Assembly: GCF_003966735.1 (NCBI RefSeq)
Contig: NZ_AP017378.1
Span: forward strand, 2,872,905-2,936,904
Source: Desulfovibrio ferrophilus
GTDB lineage: Bacteria > Desulfobacterota > Desulfovibrionia > Desulfovibrionales > Desulfovibrionaceae
Length of the DNA: 64,000 bases
Direction: 5' to 3'
Under the pieces are notes generated by a model. The model was not told where the DNA came from. It saw nothing but the letters and a program-made list of their open reading frames with translations, and did no database searches. Both the position numbers and the translations under genes were made by a program. The stretch's first letter is position 1, and each line of letters starts with the position of its first letter. This document shows positions 36,657 to 44,785 of this stretch, piece by piece.

Positions 36657-36900
36657 TGGAGATGCCTCAAGGCGTCCGCCTTCAGCGGGACCAGAGAAGG
36701 TTGGGGGGGAGATGGCCGCAAAGCCTCCGGCATCCGCAATACGTTCCAAAACTGGACTGGCCCGGCGCGAGGCAAGCTCAAGCTCGAGGGATAGTCGATC
36801 TATCCGAGAGTTTGAACGACCCGAAGCAACACCATCAGTACGGGAATTGGGACGTATTGCACCGGAACCTCCTCTGAACTTCGCCGCCCTCCCCCCTGGA
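36657..36900 (-). repeat. P2B structured repeat, copy 4, interrupted by a P1 element
   Basis: Read on the minus strand, GGGGGGAGGGCGGCG and CAGAGGAGGTTCCGG (36900-36862) are followed, after an intervening P1 copy, by AACCTTCTCTGGTCCCGC...CGGACGCC (36690-36657). The two halves of P2B are therefore separated by the P1 palindrome at 36733-36864. Confidence 0.55.
36733..36864 (+). repeat. P1 palindromic element, copy f
   Basis: Outer arms CGCAATACGTTCCAA-like / TTGGGACGTATTGC. The core is TCGAGGGATAG-TCGAT-CTATCCGAGAG, in which the stem bases differ from other copies but still pair. It sits inside a P2B copy. Confidence 0.65.
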
Positions 36901-36920
36901 GTTCAGCCCAAAAGACTATC

Positions 36921-36954
36921 AAGCCTCGCCAACTCTCGTTTGGCGAGGCTTTTT
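36921..36954 (+). terminator. Intrinsic terminator downstream of the DUF2721 gene
   Basis: AAGCCTCGCCAA / TTTGGCGAGGCT stem followed by TTTTTC. It lies about 315 bp past the DUF2721 stop, after the repeats. Confidence 0.8.
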
Positions 36955-37185
36955 CTATCTAAAGTTGCGGGGCGTGTTGCCGGGGCTGGCTGCTTCACTC
37001 GTGCGGCTCCAATCCGCACGGCTCATGCCTTATGCCCCGAGTGTCCAAATCCAAAGACTATATCAACACAACACCCATTCAAGCCATTCACCCATCGGTT
37101 CTAACCACTCACATATCAGAGTGTTGACTTCCGTGGCACTTTGCCGTGGAATCCGGGTTCAATAGCAACGCAAACCGATTCTTCA

Positions 37186-37307
37186 AGGGGCGTTCAAAAA
37201 TCACGCTGGCACGGCGCTTCGTTGCTTTCAAGCCGCAGCATAGTAAACCTATGTGAGGATTTGAAAGTGACGGAGCAACAAAGTCAGCGGGAGAGTTTCA
37301 ACGCCCC
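37186..37307 (+). repeat. P1 palindromic element, copy e
   Basis: Arms AGGGGCGTTCAAAAATCACGCTG-like and its near reverse complement at 37284-37307. The core is CCGCAGCATAGT-AAA-CCTATGTGAGG. It ends 13 bp before the start of the deacetylase-family gene, so it lies in that gene's leader. The rest of 36606-37319 shows no gene. Confidence 0.65.
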
Positions 37308-37319
37308 ACCGGAGTATAG

Positions 37320-38639
37320 ATGCTAGAAGCCAAGAACAGATTAGGAATAGTCTTCTTCCCTGCCTATGACTGGGCCATCAGCCCCACGCACCCCGAGCGC
37401 GAGGAACGCCTGCTCTACACGCAGGATCAATTGCGTGAGGAAGGGCTGTTCGATATCGACGGCATCACCGAATACAAGCCCGAGGTTGCCAGCCACGAGG
37501 ATGTGGAGCGCACCCATTTCTGCCTGCCAGACGTTGCCAGCATTGCCACCAAGTCGCATTTGATCTCGGCTGGCGGGGCCATCAAGGCCGCACGGCTGGT
37601 CATGGAAAAAGAAGAGGAAAAGGCCTTTGCCCTGGTGCGCCCCCCCGGCCACCACGCCATGAAATTCGTGCACGGCAACCGCGGCTTCTGCAACATGAAC
37701 ATCGAAGCCATCATGCTGGAGTGGATCCGCGAGACCTACGGCCAAAAGCGGGTCGCCATCATCGATACGGACTGCCACCACGGCGACGGTACACAGGACA
37801 TCTACTGGCACGACCCCAACACCCTGTTCATTTCCCTGCATCAGGACGGGCGCACCATCTATCCGGGCACGGGCTTCCCCAAGGATCTGGGCGGACCCGG
37901 CGCGCTGGGCAAGACCATCAATATCCCGCTGCCTCCGGGCACCAGTGACGAGGGCTTTCTGCATGTGGTGGATCACACCATCCTGCCCATCCTGGAGCAT
38001 TTCAAACCCGACCTGATCATCAACTCCGCCGGGCAGGACAATCACTACACCGACCCCATCACCAACATGAACTTCTCGGCTCAGGGCTATGCCTTGCTCA
38101 ACCAGAAGCTCAACCCGGACCTGGCGGTGCTGGAAGGTGGCTACGCCATCCAAGGCGCGCTGCCCTATGTGAATCTGGGAATCTGTCTGGCCATGGCCGG
38201 GGTGGATTATTCCGGGGTGCGCGAGCCGAACTTCAATGCCGAGGCCCTGCGTCAGCCGCAAAAGGTCACGGACTACATCAAACGCCTCTCTGCCGAAACC
38301 CGCGAACTGTACTTCAACCCGCCGCGGGACAAGATGAAGGGCGAGGTCTCCGAAGGCTTTTTCGTGCGCCACAAAGACATCTTCTACGACACCGACGGCA
38401 TCAGTGAATCGCAGGTGGAATCGGTGATGATGTGCGACAACTGCCCGGGCGTGCTGAAGATCGAATCGTGGTCCACGGTGAATCCGCTGTCCGTGGGCAT
38501 CGAGATTCCCATCGACGCCTGCGAGCGCTGCCACGGCAAGGGTTTGCAGCTGTTCGAGGAAGCGCAGGTCAAGGGCAACTACCGCTATATGCAGCTCATA
38601 AACCGCCGCGACCGGCAGTATCAACAGTACGGCTTCTAA
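37320..38639 (+). CDS. Histone deacetylase / acetoin-utilisation family hydrolase with C-terminal zinc ribbon
   Basis: 439 residues. RPPGHHA (107-113) holds the active-site histidines. DTDCHHGDGTQ supplies zinc ligands Asp151 and His153, and AGQDNH supplies Asp240. After the catalytic domain a C-terminal extension (about 345-439) has Cys372, Cys375, Cys401 and Cys404, likely a second zinc site. The family removes acyl groups from lysines, polyamines or other amides; the substrate is unknown. No good ribosome binding site is seen before the ATG. Confidence 0.9.
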   Translation: MLEAKNRLGIVFFPAYDWAISPTHPEREERLLYTQDQLREEGLFDIDGITEYKPEVASHEDVERTHFCLPDVASIATKSHLISAGGAIKAARLVMEKEEEKAFALVRPPGHHAMKFVHGNRGFCNMNIEAIMLEWIRETYGQKRVAIIDTDCHHGDGTQDIYWHDPNTLFISLHQDGRTIYPGTGFPKDLGGPGALGKTINIPLPPGTSDEGFLHVVDHTILPILEHFKPDLIINSAGQDNHYTDPITNMNFSAQGYALLNQKLNPDLAVLEGGYAIQGALPYVNLGICLAMAGVDYSGVREPNFNAEALRQPQKVTDYIKRLSAETRELYFNPPRDKMKGEVSEGFFVRHKDIFYDTDGISESQVESVMMCDNCPGVLKIESWSTVNPLSVGIEIPIDACERCHGKGLQLFEEAQVKGNYRYMQLINRRDRQYQQYGF

Positions 38640-39030
38640 GGCAGGCTGCCCGGAACAATCATTCCTCATCACGCTTGCCACCAGCCCTCTCTGAACTTCC
38701 GTAATTCAAGAATCATCTCAAGATTCTTCATACAATCTAAGGACAATCATCTGCGCATCGTCGATTGCCGGGGCGGACCATGACCGCCCCACAGCAAACG
38801 ACAGCGCAGCCTCAATCCTTCTCTCACAGGTCACTCAACCTTCCTCAACTCCCCAATCAAGTATCCGCCTACTCAATCCCGCCACCTCGTCGGGGCATTG
38901 GGCGTGATGAGAGCGGATTACAGCCGCCCGAGATGAACGCCTAGCCCCGGCTATGAGGTTGTCGCCACCCTGTTGCTGATGCTGCAAAACCACCAGCCAC
39001 CAAGGCCTGAAAGGCCACATCAACAACTAT
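38640..39030. other. Intergenic region with P2A-type hairpins
   Basis: No gene is supported. At 38773-38793 the hairpin GGGGCGG-ACCATGA-CCGCCCC resembles the P2A inner stem, and a fuller P2A copy lies at 38887-38953. Confidence 0.5.
38887..38953 (+). repeat. P2A hairpin element, copy 5
   Basis: Starts CGTCGGGGCATTGGG, inner hairpin GAGCGG-ATTACAG-CCGCCC, ends CTAGCCCCGG. It retains the framework but not the GGACCA loop. Confidence 0.6.
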
Positions 39031-39125
39031 CGGGGGGAGGGGAGGAGTCCAGAGGAGGTTCCGGGGGGAAAGGGAGCAACGCGACCGTCCACCCACACCT
39101 CCTCTGGTTCCGCCGAAGGCGATCA
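39031..39125 (+). repeat. P2B structured repeat, copy 5
   Basis: GGGGGGAGGGGAGGAGTCC, CCAGAGGAGGT...ACCTCCTCTGG (perfect 11-base stem), and a final hairpin TTCCGCCGAAGGCGA in place of TCCGAGCGAAGCGGA. Confidence 0.7.
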
Positions 39126-39190
39126 GGGCATTGAGTGCGAGGCCGTGGCCAGCCACGTGAAAACAAAAAGCCCAACGAAACGACTCCAAT

Positions 39191-39320
39191 TCGGCGGTGC
39201 GCTCCAAAACCGGGCTGAGCAGGCGCAAAAGGCGACCAAGCCCGACGCGTATTCAAATACGCGAGGATTTGAGTCGGCTTGAAGAAACGAACTCAGCGCG
39301 GGAATTGGGGCGTACCGCCC
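39191..39320 (+). repeat. P1 palindromic element, copy g, at the HD-GYP gene end
   Basis: Left arm TCGGCGGTGCGCTCCAAAACC-like pairs with GGGAATTGGGGCGTACCGCCC-like, which ends three bases from the stop codon of the HD-GYP gene. A second arm segment GGGCTGAG / CTCAGCGC also pairs. The core GACGCGTATT-CAA-ATACGCGAGG is near perfect. Confidence 0.75.
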
Positions 39321-39323
39321 ACC

Positions 39324-40676
39324 TTATTGTTCGATGAACTTCAGAAACACATCGACGCAGTTGGGGCACAGATGCCCGACCCGGGCGTCGTCGATGATCT
39401 GCAACACGCGCTCCTCGGGCATGGGATCGCGGTAAGGGCGATTGCTCGTCAGAGCATGATAAATATCTCCCACGGCAATGATCCGCGCCCAGAGCGGAAT
39501 CTTGTCTCCCTTGATGCCATAGGGGTAGCCCTTGCCGTCCATGCGCTCGTGGTGCGAGAGCACGGCGGGAATCAGCTGCTCCATGCTCGGGATGGGCTTC
39601 AGGATTTCGGCACCGATGGTGGGGTGGGTCTTGATGACCTCGTATTCCTTGACCGTAAGCTTGCCGGGTTTCAGGAGCACGCTGTCGGGAATGCCGATCT
39701 TGCCCAGGTCGTGCAGCCTGGCGGCGATCTCCAGGCTTTCCAACTCATCCGGGGCAAAGCCCATGACCGATCCCATGCCCACGGCGATCTCGGCAACGGC
39801 CTCGGAATGGCCGCGGGTATACACGTCGCGCGCTTCCAAAGCCTGAATCAGGCTGGTGATGGAGCTGAGCATCATGCTATGTTCGTGGCGCAGGCGTTCC
39901 TTTTCCAGCAACAGATTCTGGAAATGGTCGGAGAGCAACTTTTCCACGGAATGCTGCAACTGCTCCATGCTGAAGGGCTTGACCATATAGGCCGATGCAC
40001 CCAGCTGGTACATGCGCCGAATCATGGCCCGATCATCCTGGGAACTCATGATGAGCAGAGGCAGCATTTTCAGGTGCGGTTGAGACTGGAGTTCCTTGGC
40101 GAATTGCAAGCCATCCATGACCGGCATGTCGATGTCGCTGATGATCAGATCGATCTTGGTATCGGAATTAAGGATATCCAAAGCCTGGCGACCATTCTCA
40201 GCCTCCATGACCTTGTAGCCCACCTTCTTCAGGCTGCCACAGACTTTCTTGCGGATCAGCGGCGAATCATCCACCACCAGCATGCGCCGATCGCGAATGA
40301 TGTCCATCTTGTCCAGAAAATCGCGCACATTGTTCAGAAACTGGCCGGGCCCGCCGGACTTGGTCAGATATCCGTCTGCCCCCACACGGAAACCGCGTTC
40401 GATATCCTCGTCGCGGTCTCGGGAGCTCAGAATAAGGACGGGCATGGTGCCGGTCTTGGGATCGGACTTGATCTTCTGGCACATGTCGAAGCCGTTCATG
40501 TTCGGCATATCCACATCGGAAATGATGAGGTCGAACTCTCCGGCATTGGCAGCTTCCAAGCCCTTGACTCCGTCCACGGCCTGAGTGACCTCGGCATCGA
40601 GGTTCTTGAGCTGCTTCAGGAGCGCTTTGCGGATGGTGACGCTGTCGTCAACAATGAGAATCCGGGGTTTCGACAT
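39324..40676 (-). CDS. Response regulator with two receiver domains and HD-GYP phosphodiesterase domain
   Basis: 450 residues. REC1 (about 1-120) has VDDS and the phospho-acceptor in ISDVDMPNMNG. REC2 (about 130-250) has VVDDS and ISDIDMPVMDG. A C-terminal HD-GYP domain follows, with HSEAVAEIA, HDLGKIGIP and HHERMDGKGYPYGIKGDKIP, all metal and GYP residues present. It probably hydrolyses cyclic di-GMP in response to phosphorylation. No kinase is adjacent. The ATG at 40676 has GGA six bases upstream. Confidence 0.92.
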   Translation of the reverse strand: MSKPRILIVDDSVTIRKALLKQLKNLDAEVTQAVDGVKGLEAANAGEFDLIISDVDMPNMNGFDMCQKIKSDPKTGTMPVLILSSRDRDEDIERGFRVGADGYLTKSGGPGQFLNNVRDFLDKMDIIRDRRMLVVDDSPLIRKKVCGSLKKVGYKVMEAENGRQALDILNSDTKIDLIISDIDMPVMDGLQFAKELQSQPHLKMLPLLIMSSQDDRAMIRRMYQLGASAYMVKPFSMEQLQHSVEKLLSDHFQNLLLEKERLRHEHSMMLSSITSLIQALEARDVYTRGHSEAVAEIAVGMGSVMGFAPDELESLEIAARLHDLGKIGIPDSVLLKPGKLTVKEYEVIKTHPTIGAEILKPIPSMEQLIPAVLSHHERMDGKGYPYGIKGDKIPLWARIIAVGDIYHALTSNRPYRDPMPEERVLQIIDDARVGHLCPNCVDVFLKFIEQ

Positions 40677-40801
40677 GCAAAGTCCATAAATCGTTTTCAA
40701 AAGTTACGCAAACACCCTGTAACAATTCACACAAAAAACACACTGTTAATCCGCGCTTCGCTAGCGAGTGAAGGTACTGCGCAGGTCTTGAAGTGGCCCA
40801 G

Positions 40802-41434
40802 TTAAAGCGTTCCGGCCGTCAACAGTCTCCATCCGTCCCTGAAGAACATCAGTGCAAACAGCAGCAGCACCGCAGCCATGAAGCGTAAAACCAGGGTATA
40901 AGTCCGCCCCTGTAGAAAATTGCGGGACCGCCCCACCAGCAGAGCCACGGAAATCTTGGCTCCCACCAGACAGAGATAAAATCCTGCCAGAAGCAGAAAG
41001 GGCGCTGCTGGCTCTCGGGACCAGCCCTTGAGCAGCAAGGGGGAACCTACAGTCATCCAGAACAGGTACGGGTGCGGACTCAGAAAATTAGTGATCACTC
41101 CCTTTCTCAAGGAACGGGACAGATCGGACTGCTGCATGGGCTGCGGCGGTCTGGCCTTCCAGGTCTCCCAGGCCAGGAGCAGGATGAAACACCCACCAGC
41201 CAGAGACACGGCACCAAGCACTCCGGCCATGTGCGCCATCTGCGCCAGCACGAATACAGAAAGCGCCACAATGGGGAAATCCGTAATCAGCGGCGCGGCG
41301 GCCACGCGCAGACCGGCACGGGCACCACCCCTGACGGCCTCGGTCACCACCAATGTCATCAAAGGCCCGGGTGACATCCCCGCCCAAAAGCCCAAAACAC
41401 AGCCTGTAATGAAATCAGTCCAGAGAGAATCCAT
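40802..41434 (-). CDS. LysE/RhtB-family translocator
   Basis: 210 residues with about six transmembrane helices. The N-terminal GFWAGMSPGPLMTLVVTEAVRGGARAGLRVA matches the conserved LysE/RhtB opening, and NFLSPHPYLFW matches the mid-protein N-x-x-x-P-x-x-x-x-F/W signature. It probably exports an amino acid or small metabolite; the substrate is unknown. The ATG at 41434 is preferred over a TTG 15 codons upstream, though its ribosome binding site is weak. Confidence 0.82.
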   Translation of the reverse strand: MDSLWTDFITGCVLGFWAGMSPGPLMTLVVTEAVRGGARAGLRVAAAPLITDFPIVALSVFVLAQMAHMAGVLGAVSLAGGCFILLLAWETWKARPPQPMQQSDLSRSLRKGVITNFLSPHPYLFWMTVGSPLLLKGWSREPAAPFLLLAGFYLCLVGAKISVALLVGRSRNFLQGRTYTLVLRFMAAVLLLFALMFFRDGWRLLTAGTL

Positions 41435-41667
41435 GCGCAAAGTTCTGCACGGCTCCCCATGGAAAAGCAAGTATTTCAAAGTCGTTCAGGCAATCCATTA
41501 TCCGATGCATCGCGCTGAAAACCTCGGCGCACAATAGAACCGGAAACAGGCGGGAGCGGGGAGGGCCTCAAAAGTACAGCGGCGGCCAACCAGCCCCTTG
41601 ACCATAGATAACGATGAGAATATCGTTAAGCACTAACCCTCATCACAAAGGCTTCTTGGCGATATCG

Positions 41668-42657
41668 ATGAATACCGATTATAATACTTATAAAGACCTC
41701 GCTTCCGCGCTTGGCGTCTCTGTTCCCACCATCAAAAGCTGGCGTCGGAAGTTCCCCGCAAGCCTGCCCCTCTTGAGCCGGGGCAAGCCCCTGCGCTTCG
41801 CACCCGAAGCTCTGGAGGCCTGCCGAATCATTCGTGATGGCTACAGCAAAGGGCTCTCGTCCGCTGAAATTCGAGAGTTGCTTGAAGAAACCCTGCCCTG
41901 GACGGGCCGAAGCGCAGCACAGCTGCCCACAGGCGCGGACAGCGAAACCCTGACCGAACTGACCCGTAGCGTACATGAATTGCTGCAAACCCAACGCCGC
42001 ACTGCCGACCGACTTGAACGGCTTGAGCAACGCCTGGGCCAACAATTGGGTCAAATGCATGGGCACCCCAAGCTGCTGGAAGAGTTGCGCGCCCTGAAAC
42101 GGCAGAACGGACAGACAGCCTCCAACCCCGCTGAACAACCATTCCCTGACACTCTCCGAGAACAGACTGCACAGCCATCAAAGGCCACAGCCGAGACCAA
42201 CCAGAAATCGGATACGCCTCCGAGCATTGAATTGCAGAAGCCATCCCTCGAGCGCCCCCAGCGCGTGGTGCGCATCCGCACCCGATCCGGGGAATACGAG
42301 CGCTATGCCCTGCAACCATTGGGACCGGAACCAAAACCTGGTGCACGCCCAGTGCCTGCCGAAGATTTTCTGGAACTGCCCGTGGTCACGCAAAACGCTC
42401 AGGGCGAATATCTCGGAGTGCCGGGACTGACCGTTGGGATGCTAGCCGCACGCCTTGGTCCCGGTGGCGACTGGATCCAGCGCGGAGGACTTTGGCTACT
42501 CACAGTGCAGACCCTGCCCGCACAAACCCTGACCCTGACCCCCACGGTCACACCACGCGGCAACAACGTCGCCGCCCTGACACGGCTGGCCACGCCCACT
42601 ACCGAACTTGGCGACGAAGCGCGCATCGCGTTCCTGCGCGGCCTGCGCAGGGGGTAA
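41668..42657 (+). CDS. HTH-domain protein of unknown function
   Basis: About 329 residues. An N-terminal helix-turn-helix of MerR-like type (YKDLASALGVSVPTIKSWRRKFP, about 8-30) is followed by helices typical of a winged MerR fold, a coiled coil (about 105-145), a disordered Pro/Gln-rich linker, and a C-terminal region (about 210-329) with no family I know. It looks like a DNA-binding regulator. An ATG 18 codons upstream at 41614 is an alternative start; neither has a strong site. Confidence 0.7.
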   Translation: MNTDYNTYKDLASALGVSVPTIKSWRRKFPASLPLLSRGKPLRFAPEALEACRIIRDGYSKGLSSAEIRELLEETLPWTGRSAAQLPTGADSETLTELTRSVHELLQTQRRTADRLERLEQRLGQQLGQMHGHPKLLEELRALKRQNGQTASNPAEQPFPDTLREQTAQPSKATAETNQKSDTPPSIELQKPSLERPQRVVRIRTRSGEYERYALQPLGPEPKPGARPVPAEDFLELPVVTQNAQGEYLGVPGLTVGMLAARLGPGGDWIQRGGLWLLTVQTLPAQTLTLTPTVTPRGNNVAALTRLATPTTELGDEARIAFLRGLRRG

Positions 42658-42861
42658 CCGGAGTCGATCCAACCAAAGATAGCCGCCGCAACTTGCGGAC
42701 ATCAACCGTCACACTCCTGGCTTCTACTCAAGAAGTTCGGCCCCATTCATGACCCCACCAAACCTGCACCCATGGCAAACAGTCAAATTCTTGCATGGAA
42801 ACTGCAATCCGTGCATATTTATTTTGAGCATTGATCACCCTCGCCAAGGAGTGTCTGCGCC

Positions 42862-43263
42862 ATGCCAACAATCATCTGGAACGACCTGCTGGCTACAGGA
42901 GAGCCCAAGATTGACCACCAGCACATGAGTCTGATCGGAATCATCAATGATTTTACGGAGGCCATGAAAGCCGGAAAAGGAGCGGAGGTGATTGACGAAT
43001 GCCTGCGTGGGCTACGCGACTACGCTGACACCCACTTCGAATGCGAAGAGGCCTACATGGCGCGCATCCATTTCCCCCACCTTGAAGACCACAAACGGGA
43101 ACACCAACGGCTGCTTGCCGAGATTGAGGGACGCCTGGACGAACTCCTGAACAGGCAGCCTCCCGCCCGTGAGGTTCACGTCTTTCTCAAGACCTGGTTG
43201 GTGGACCATATCCTCGGCTGGGACTTCAATATCATTCAGCATGCAAAGGAAACGAGAGAATAG
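42862..43263 (+). CDS. Bacteriohemerythrin
   Basis: 133 residues, the standard single-domain length. The di-iron ligands all appear present: His21 (DHQH), His58 and Glu62 (HFECEE), His77 and His81 (HKREH), His116 and Asp121 (HILGWD). It binds O2 reversibly and may store, deliver or detoxify oxygen in an otherwise anaerobic cell. It stands alone with its own leader. Confidence 0.92.
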   Translation: MPTIIWNDLLATGEPKIDHQHMSLIGIINDFTEAMKAGKGAEVIDECLRGLRDYADTHFECEEAYMARIHFPHLEDHKREHQRLLAEIEGRLDELLNRQPPAREVHVFLKTWLVDHILGWDFNIIQHAKETRE

Positions 43264-43284
43264 CGTCGCATCCACAAGGTGAAC

Positions 43285-43370
43285 CATCAAGTCATACGGA
43301 TAAATGGCGCGAGACTATCACCTGATATCTATGTGGATTTGAATCACGCGAAGCAACAAAGTATACGACA
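43285..43370 (+). repeat. P1 palindromic element, copy h1 (degenerate)
   Basis: Contains GGCGCGAGA, CTATGTGGATTTGAATCACGCGAAGCAACAAAG and short GTCATAC / GTATACGAC arms. It is the first of three tandem P1 copies that fill the whole gap 43264-43635. Confidence 0.5.
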
Positions 43371-43389
43371 GCCCAAGGCGTGAAGCAGA

Positions 43390-43506
43390 TCGCTCAAAAA
43401 GGATTGAATACAAGGCACGAGAGGGCTTAAAGATCGACGCATATAAGAACATATGCAAGATTTTGAAGAACGAGAAGTAACGCCGCAGACACCCCTTTTT
43501 CAGCGA
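43390..43506 (+). repeat. P1 palindromic element, copy h2
   Basis: Arms TCGCTCAAAAAGG / CCCCTTTTTCAGCGA. The core is GACGCATAT-AAGAAC-ATATGCAAG, followed by AGTAACGCCGCAGA. Confidence 0.65.
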
Positions 43507-43521
43507 CACACCACTAGCCTT

Positions 43522-43651
43522 GCAAATCGCTTAAAAGGGGTCGGATACGCGGCGCAAGCGTGATCCAAGGCCGACGCATAGTGAGCGCTATGCGAGGATT
43601 TGAATCATGCGAAGCAACAAAGTAGACGACTCGTTCTAAGCGATTTGCATG
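43522..43651 (+). repeat. P1 palindromic element, copy h3, overlapping the thiF-like gene end
   Basis: Left arm GCAAATCGCTTA is an exact reverse complement of TAAGCGATTTGC, which contains the last codons and stop of the thiF-like gene on the minus strand; weaker pairing continues inward for about 15 more bases. The core GACGCATAG-TGAG-CGCTATGCGAGG is typical. Confidence 0.75.
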
Positions 43652-44484
43652 GTTTCGAAGGTCATGTCGACGAGATCGAAGACAAGCATCTTCCCCGCCA
43701 GCACCGGCTTATCTCCACCCAATATGCGCAGGGCCTCGGCGCATTGCAGATTGGCGGCTATGGCCACGGCCGGGGCAGGGCTGCCCAGGGTGTCCTCGGC
43801 GGCGGCGCCAGTGCCAATCAGGGCTGTGGGACCTGCTTCACCGGGCAATACTGTGGCGACATACCCGGAATGGCCGGCAATGGCCGCCGTGACCAGTGGC
43901 ACTCCGGCTCCTGTGGCCGCCCGCGCCAAGGCCGGACGGTCGTCCAATCCACCCAGGGCATCCACCACGATATCGGCACCCGTCAGGATGGATTCCATGG
44001 CCCGCTCGTCCCAAAAGACCTGCTCGGCGTGCAGCTCCACTGCGGGGTTGATCTGTGCAGCGCGCTCCAACGCGGCCTGAGCCTTGGGTTGCCCCAGAGT
44101 CGCAGCAGACGACAACAACTGGCGATTCAGATTGCTCTGCTCGAACGAGTCCCCATCCGCGGCAGCAATCCGCCCCACGCCCATGCGACACAGAGTGTCC
44201 AGCACGTGGCCCCCAAGGCCACCCAGCCCTACCACCACGGCCCGGCTGCGCAGCAGGCGCGCCTGCTGCGGCATGGAATGGGCATTCAGGTTGCGCGCAT
44301 AGCGCTCGGGCACGATCCCGGCATCCAGACACAGGGCCTGAATCTCACGCAGGGGCAGACCCAGCTCGCTGGCCAGCACCTTGCCCACGTCCTCGGGCAG
44401 GCTGCGATACGCGGTCCCATCCGGCCTGCGGGCATCCACGACACGCCCCGCAGCGCGCCGCACAAGCTCCTCTGGTCCAGGCAT
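43636..44484 (-). CDS. ThiF/MoeB/HesA-family adenylyltransferase
   Basis: 282 residues. An N-terminal extension of about 80 residues precedes the E1-like Rossmann domain: VVVGLGGLGGHVLDTLCRMGVGRI, then DGDSFEQSNLNRQ with the ATP-contacting Arg/Gln. The two CxxC zinc pairs of MoeB are absent. It should adenylate the C-terminal glycine of the MoaD-like protein encoded 2 bp upstream, in a molybdenum/tungsten cofactor or other sulfur-transfer pathway. Its last codons form one arm of a P1 palindrome. Confidence 0.87.
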   Translation of the reverse strand: MPGPEELVRRAAGRVVDARRPDGTAYRSLPEDVGKVLASELGLPLREIQALCLDAGIVPERYARNLNAHSMPQQARLLRSRAVVVGLGGLGGHVLDTLCRMGVGRIAAADGDSFEQSNLNRQLLSSAATLGQPKAQAALERAAQINPAVELHAEQVFWDERAMESILTGADIVVDALGGLDDRPALARAATGAGVPLVTAAIAGHSGYVATVLPGEAGPTALIGTGAAAEDTLGSPAPAVAIAANLQCAEALRILGGDKPVLAGKMLVFDLVDMTFETMQIA

Positions 44485-44486
44485 GA

Positions 44487-44714
44487 TCAGCCCCCGCCCA
44501 CGGCGGGGAACAGGCCCACCCGGTCACCCGGGGCAATGACCACCTCGGGCGCGCTGTGCTTCCCGTTCAAAAAGATGATCTTCACCTCTGCGGGGTCGAT
44601 GCCAAGGACATCGATCAGCTCGGCAATGGTGGCCCCATCCTTGGCTTCATAGCCATCGGAAACCTCGGGCTGGAACTTGGCCAGTGTGGCAAAACATTTC
44701 ACGTCGATTTTCAT
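44487..44714 (-). CDS. MoaD/ThiS-family sulfur carrier protein
   Basis: 75 residues with a beta-grasp pattern and a C-terminal VGGG tail whose terminal glycine would be adenylated and thiocarboxylated. It is paired with the ThiF-like gene 2 bp downstream. In related bacteria such pairs often accompany tungsten aldehyde:ferredoxin oxidoreductase, but none is adjacent here. The pathway is therefore uncertain. Confidence 0.87.
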   Translation of the reverse strand: MKIDVKCFATLAKFQPEVSDGYEAKDGATIAELIDVLGIDPAEVKIIFLNGKHSAPEVVIAPGDRVGLFPAVGGG

Positions 44715-44785
44715 GATCTTACTGTCTCAAAAATCACCTGCCCTGAAAAGCACGTGATTCCTGCCATTGAAAACAAGTAGAACGA

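Noticed and set aside
37206-37226. Sigma-54 promoter (TGGCAC...TTGCT) before the deacetylase gene
   Set aside because: The GG and GC dinucleotides are 16 bases apart instead of 12, and the sequence is part of a P1 palindrome.
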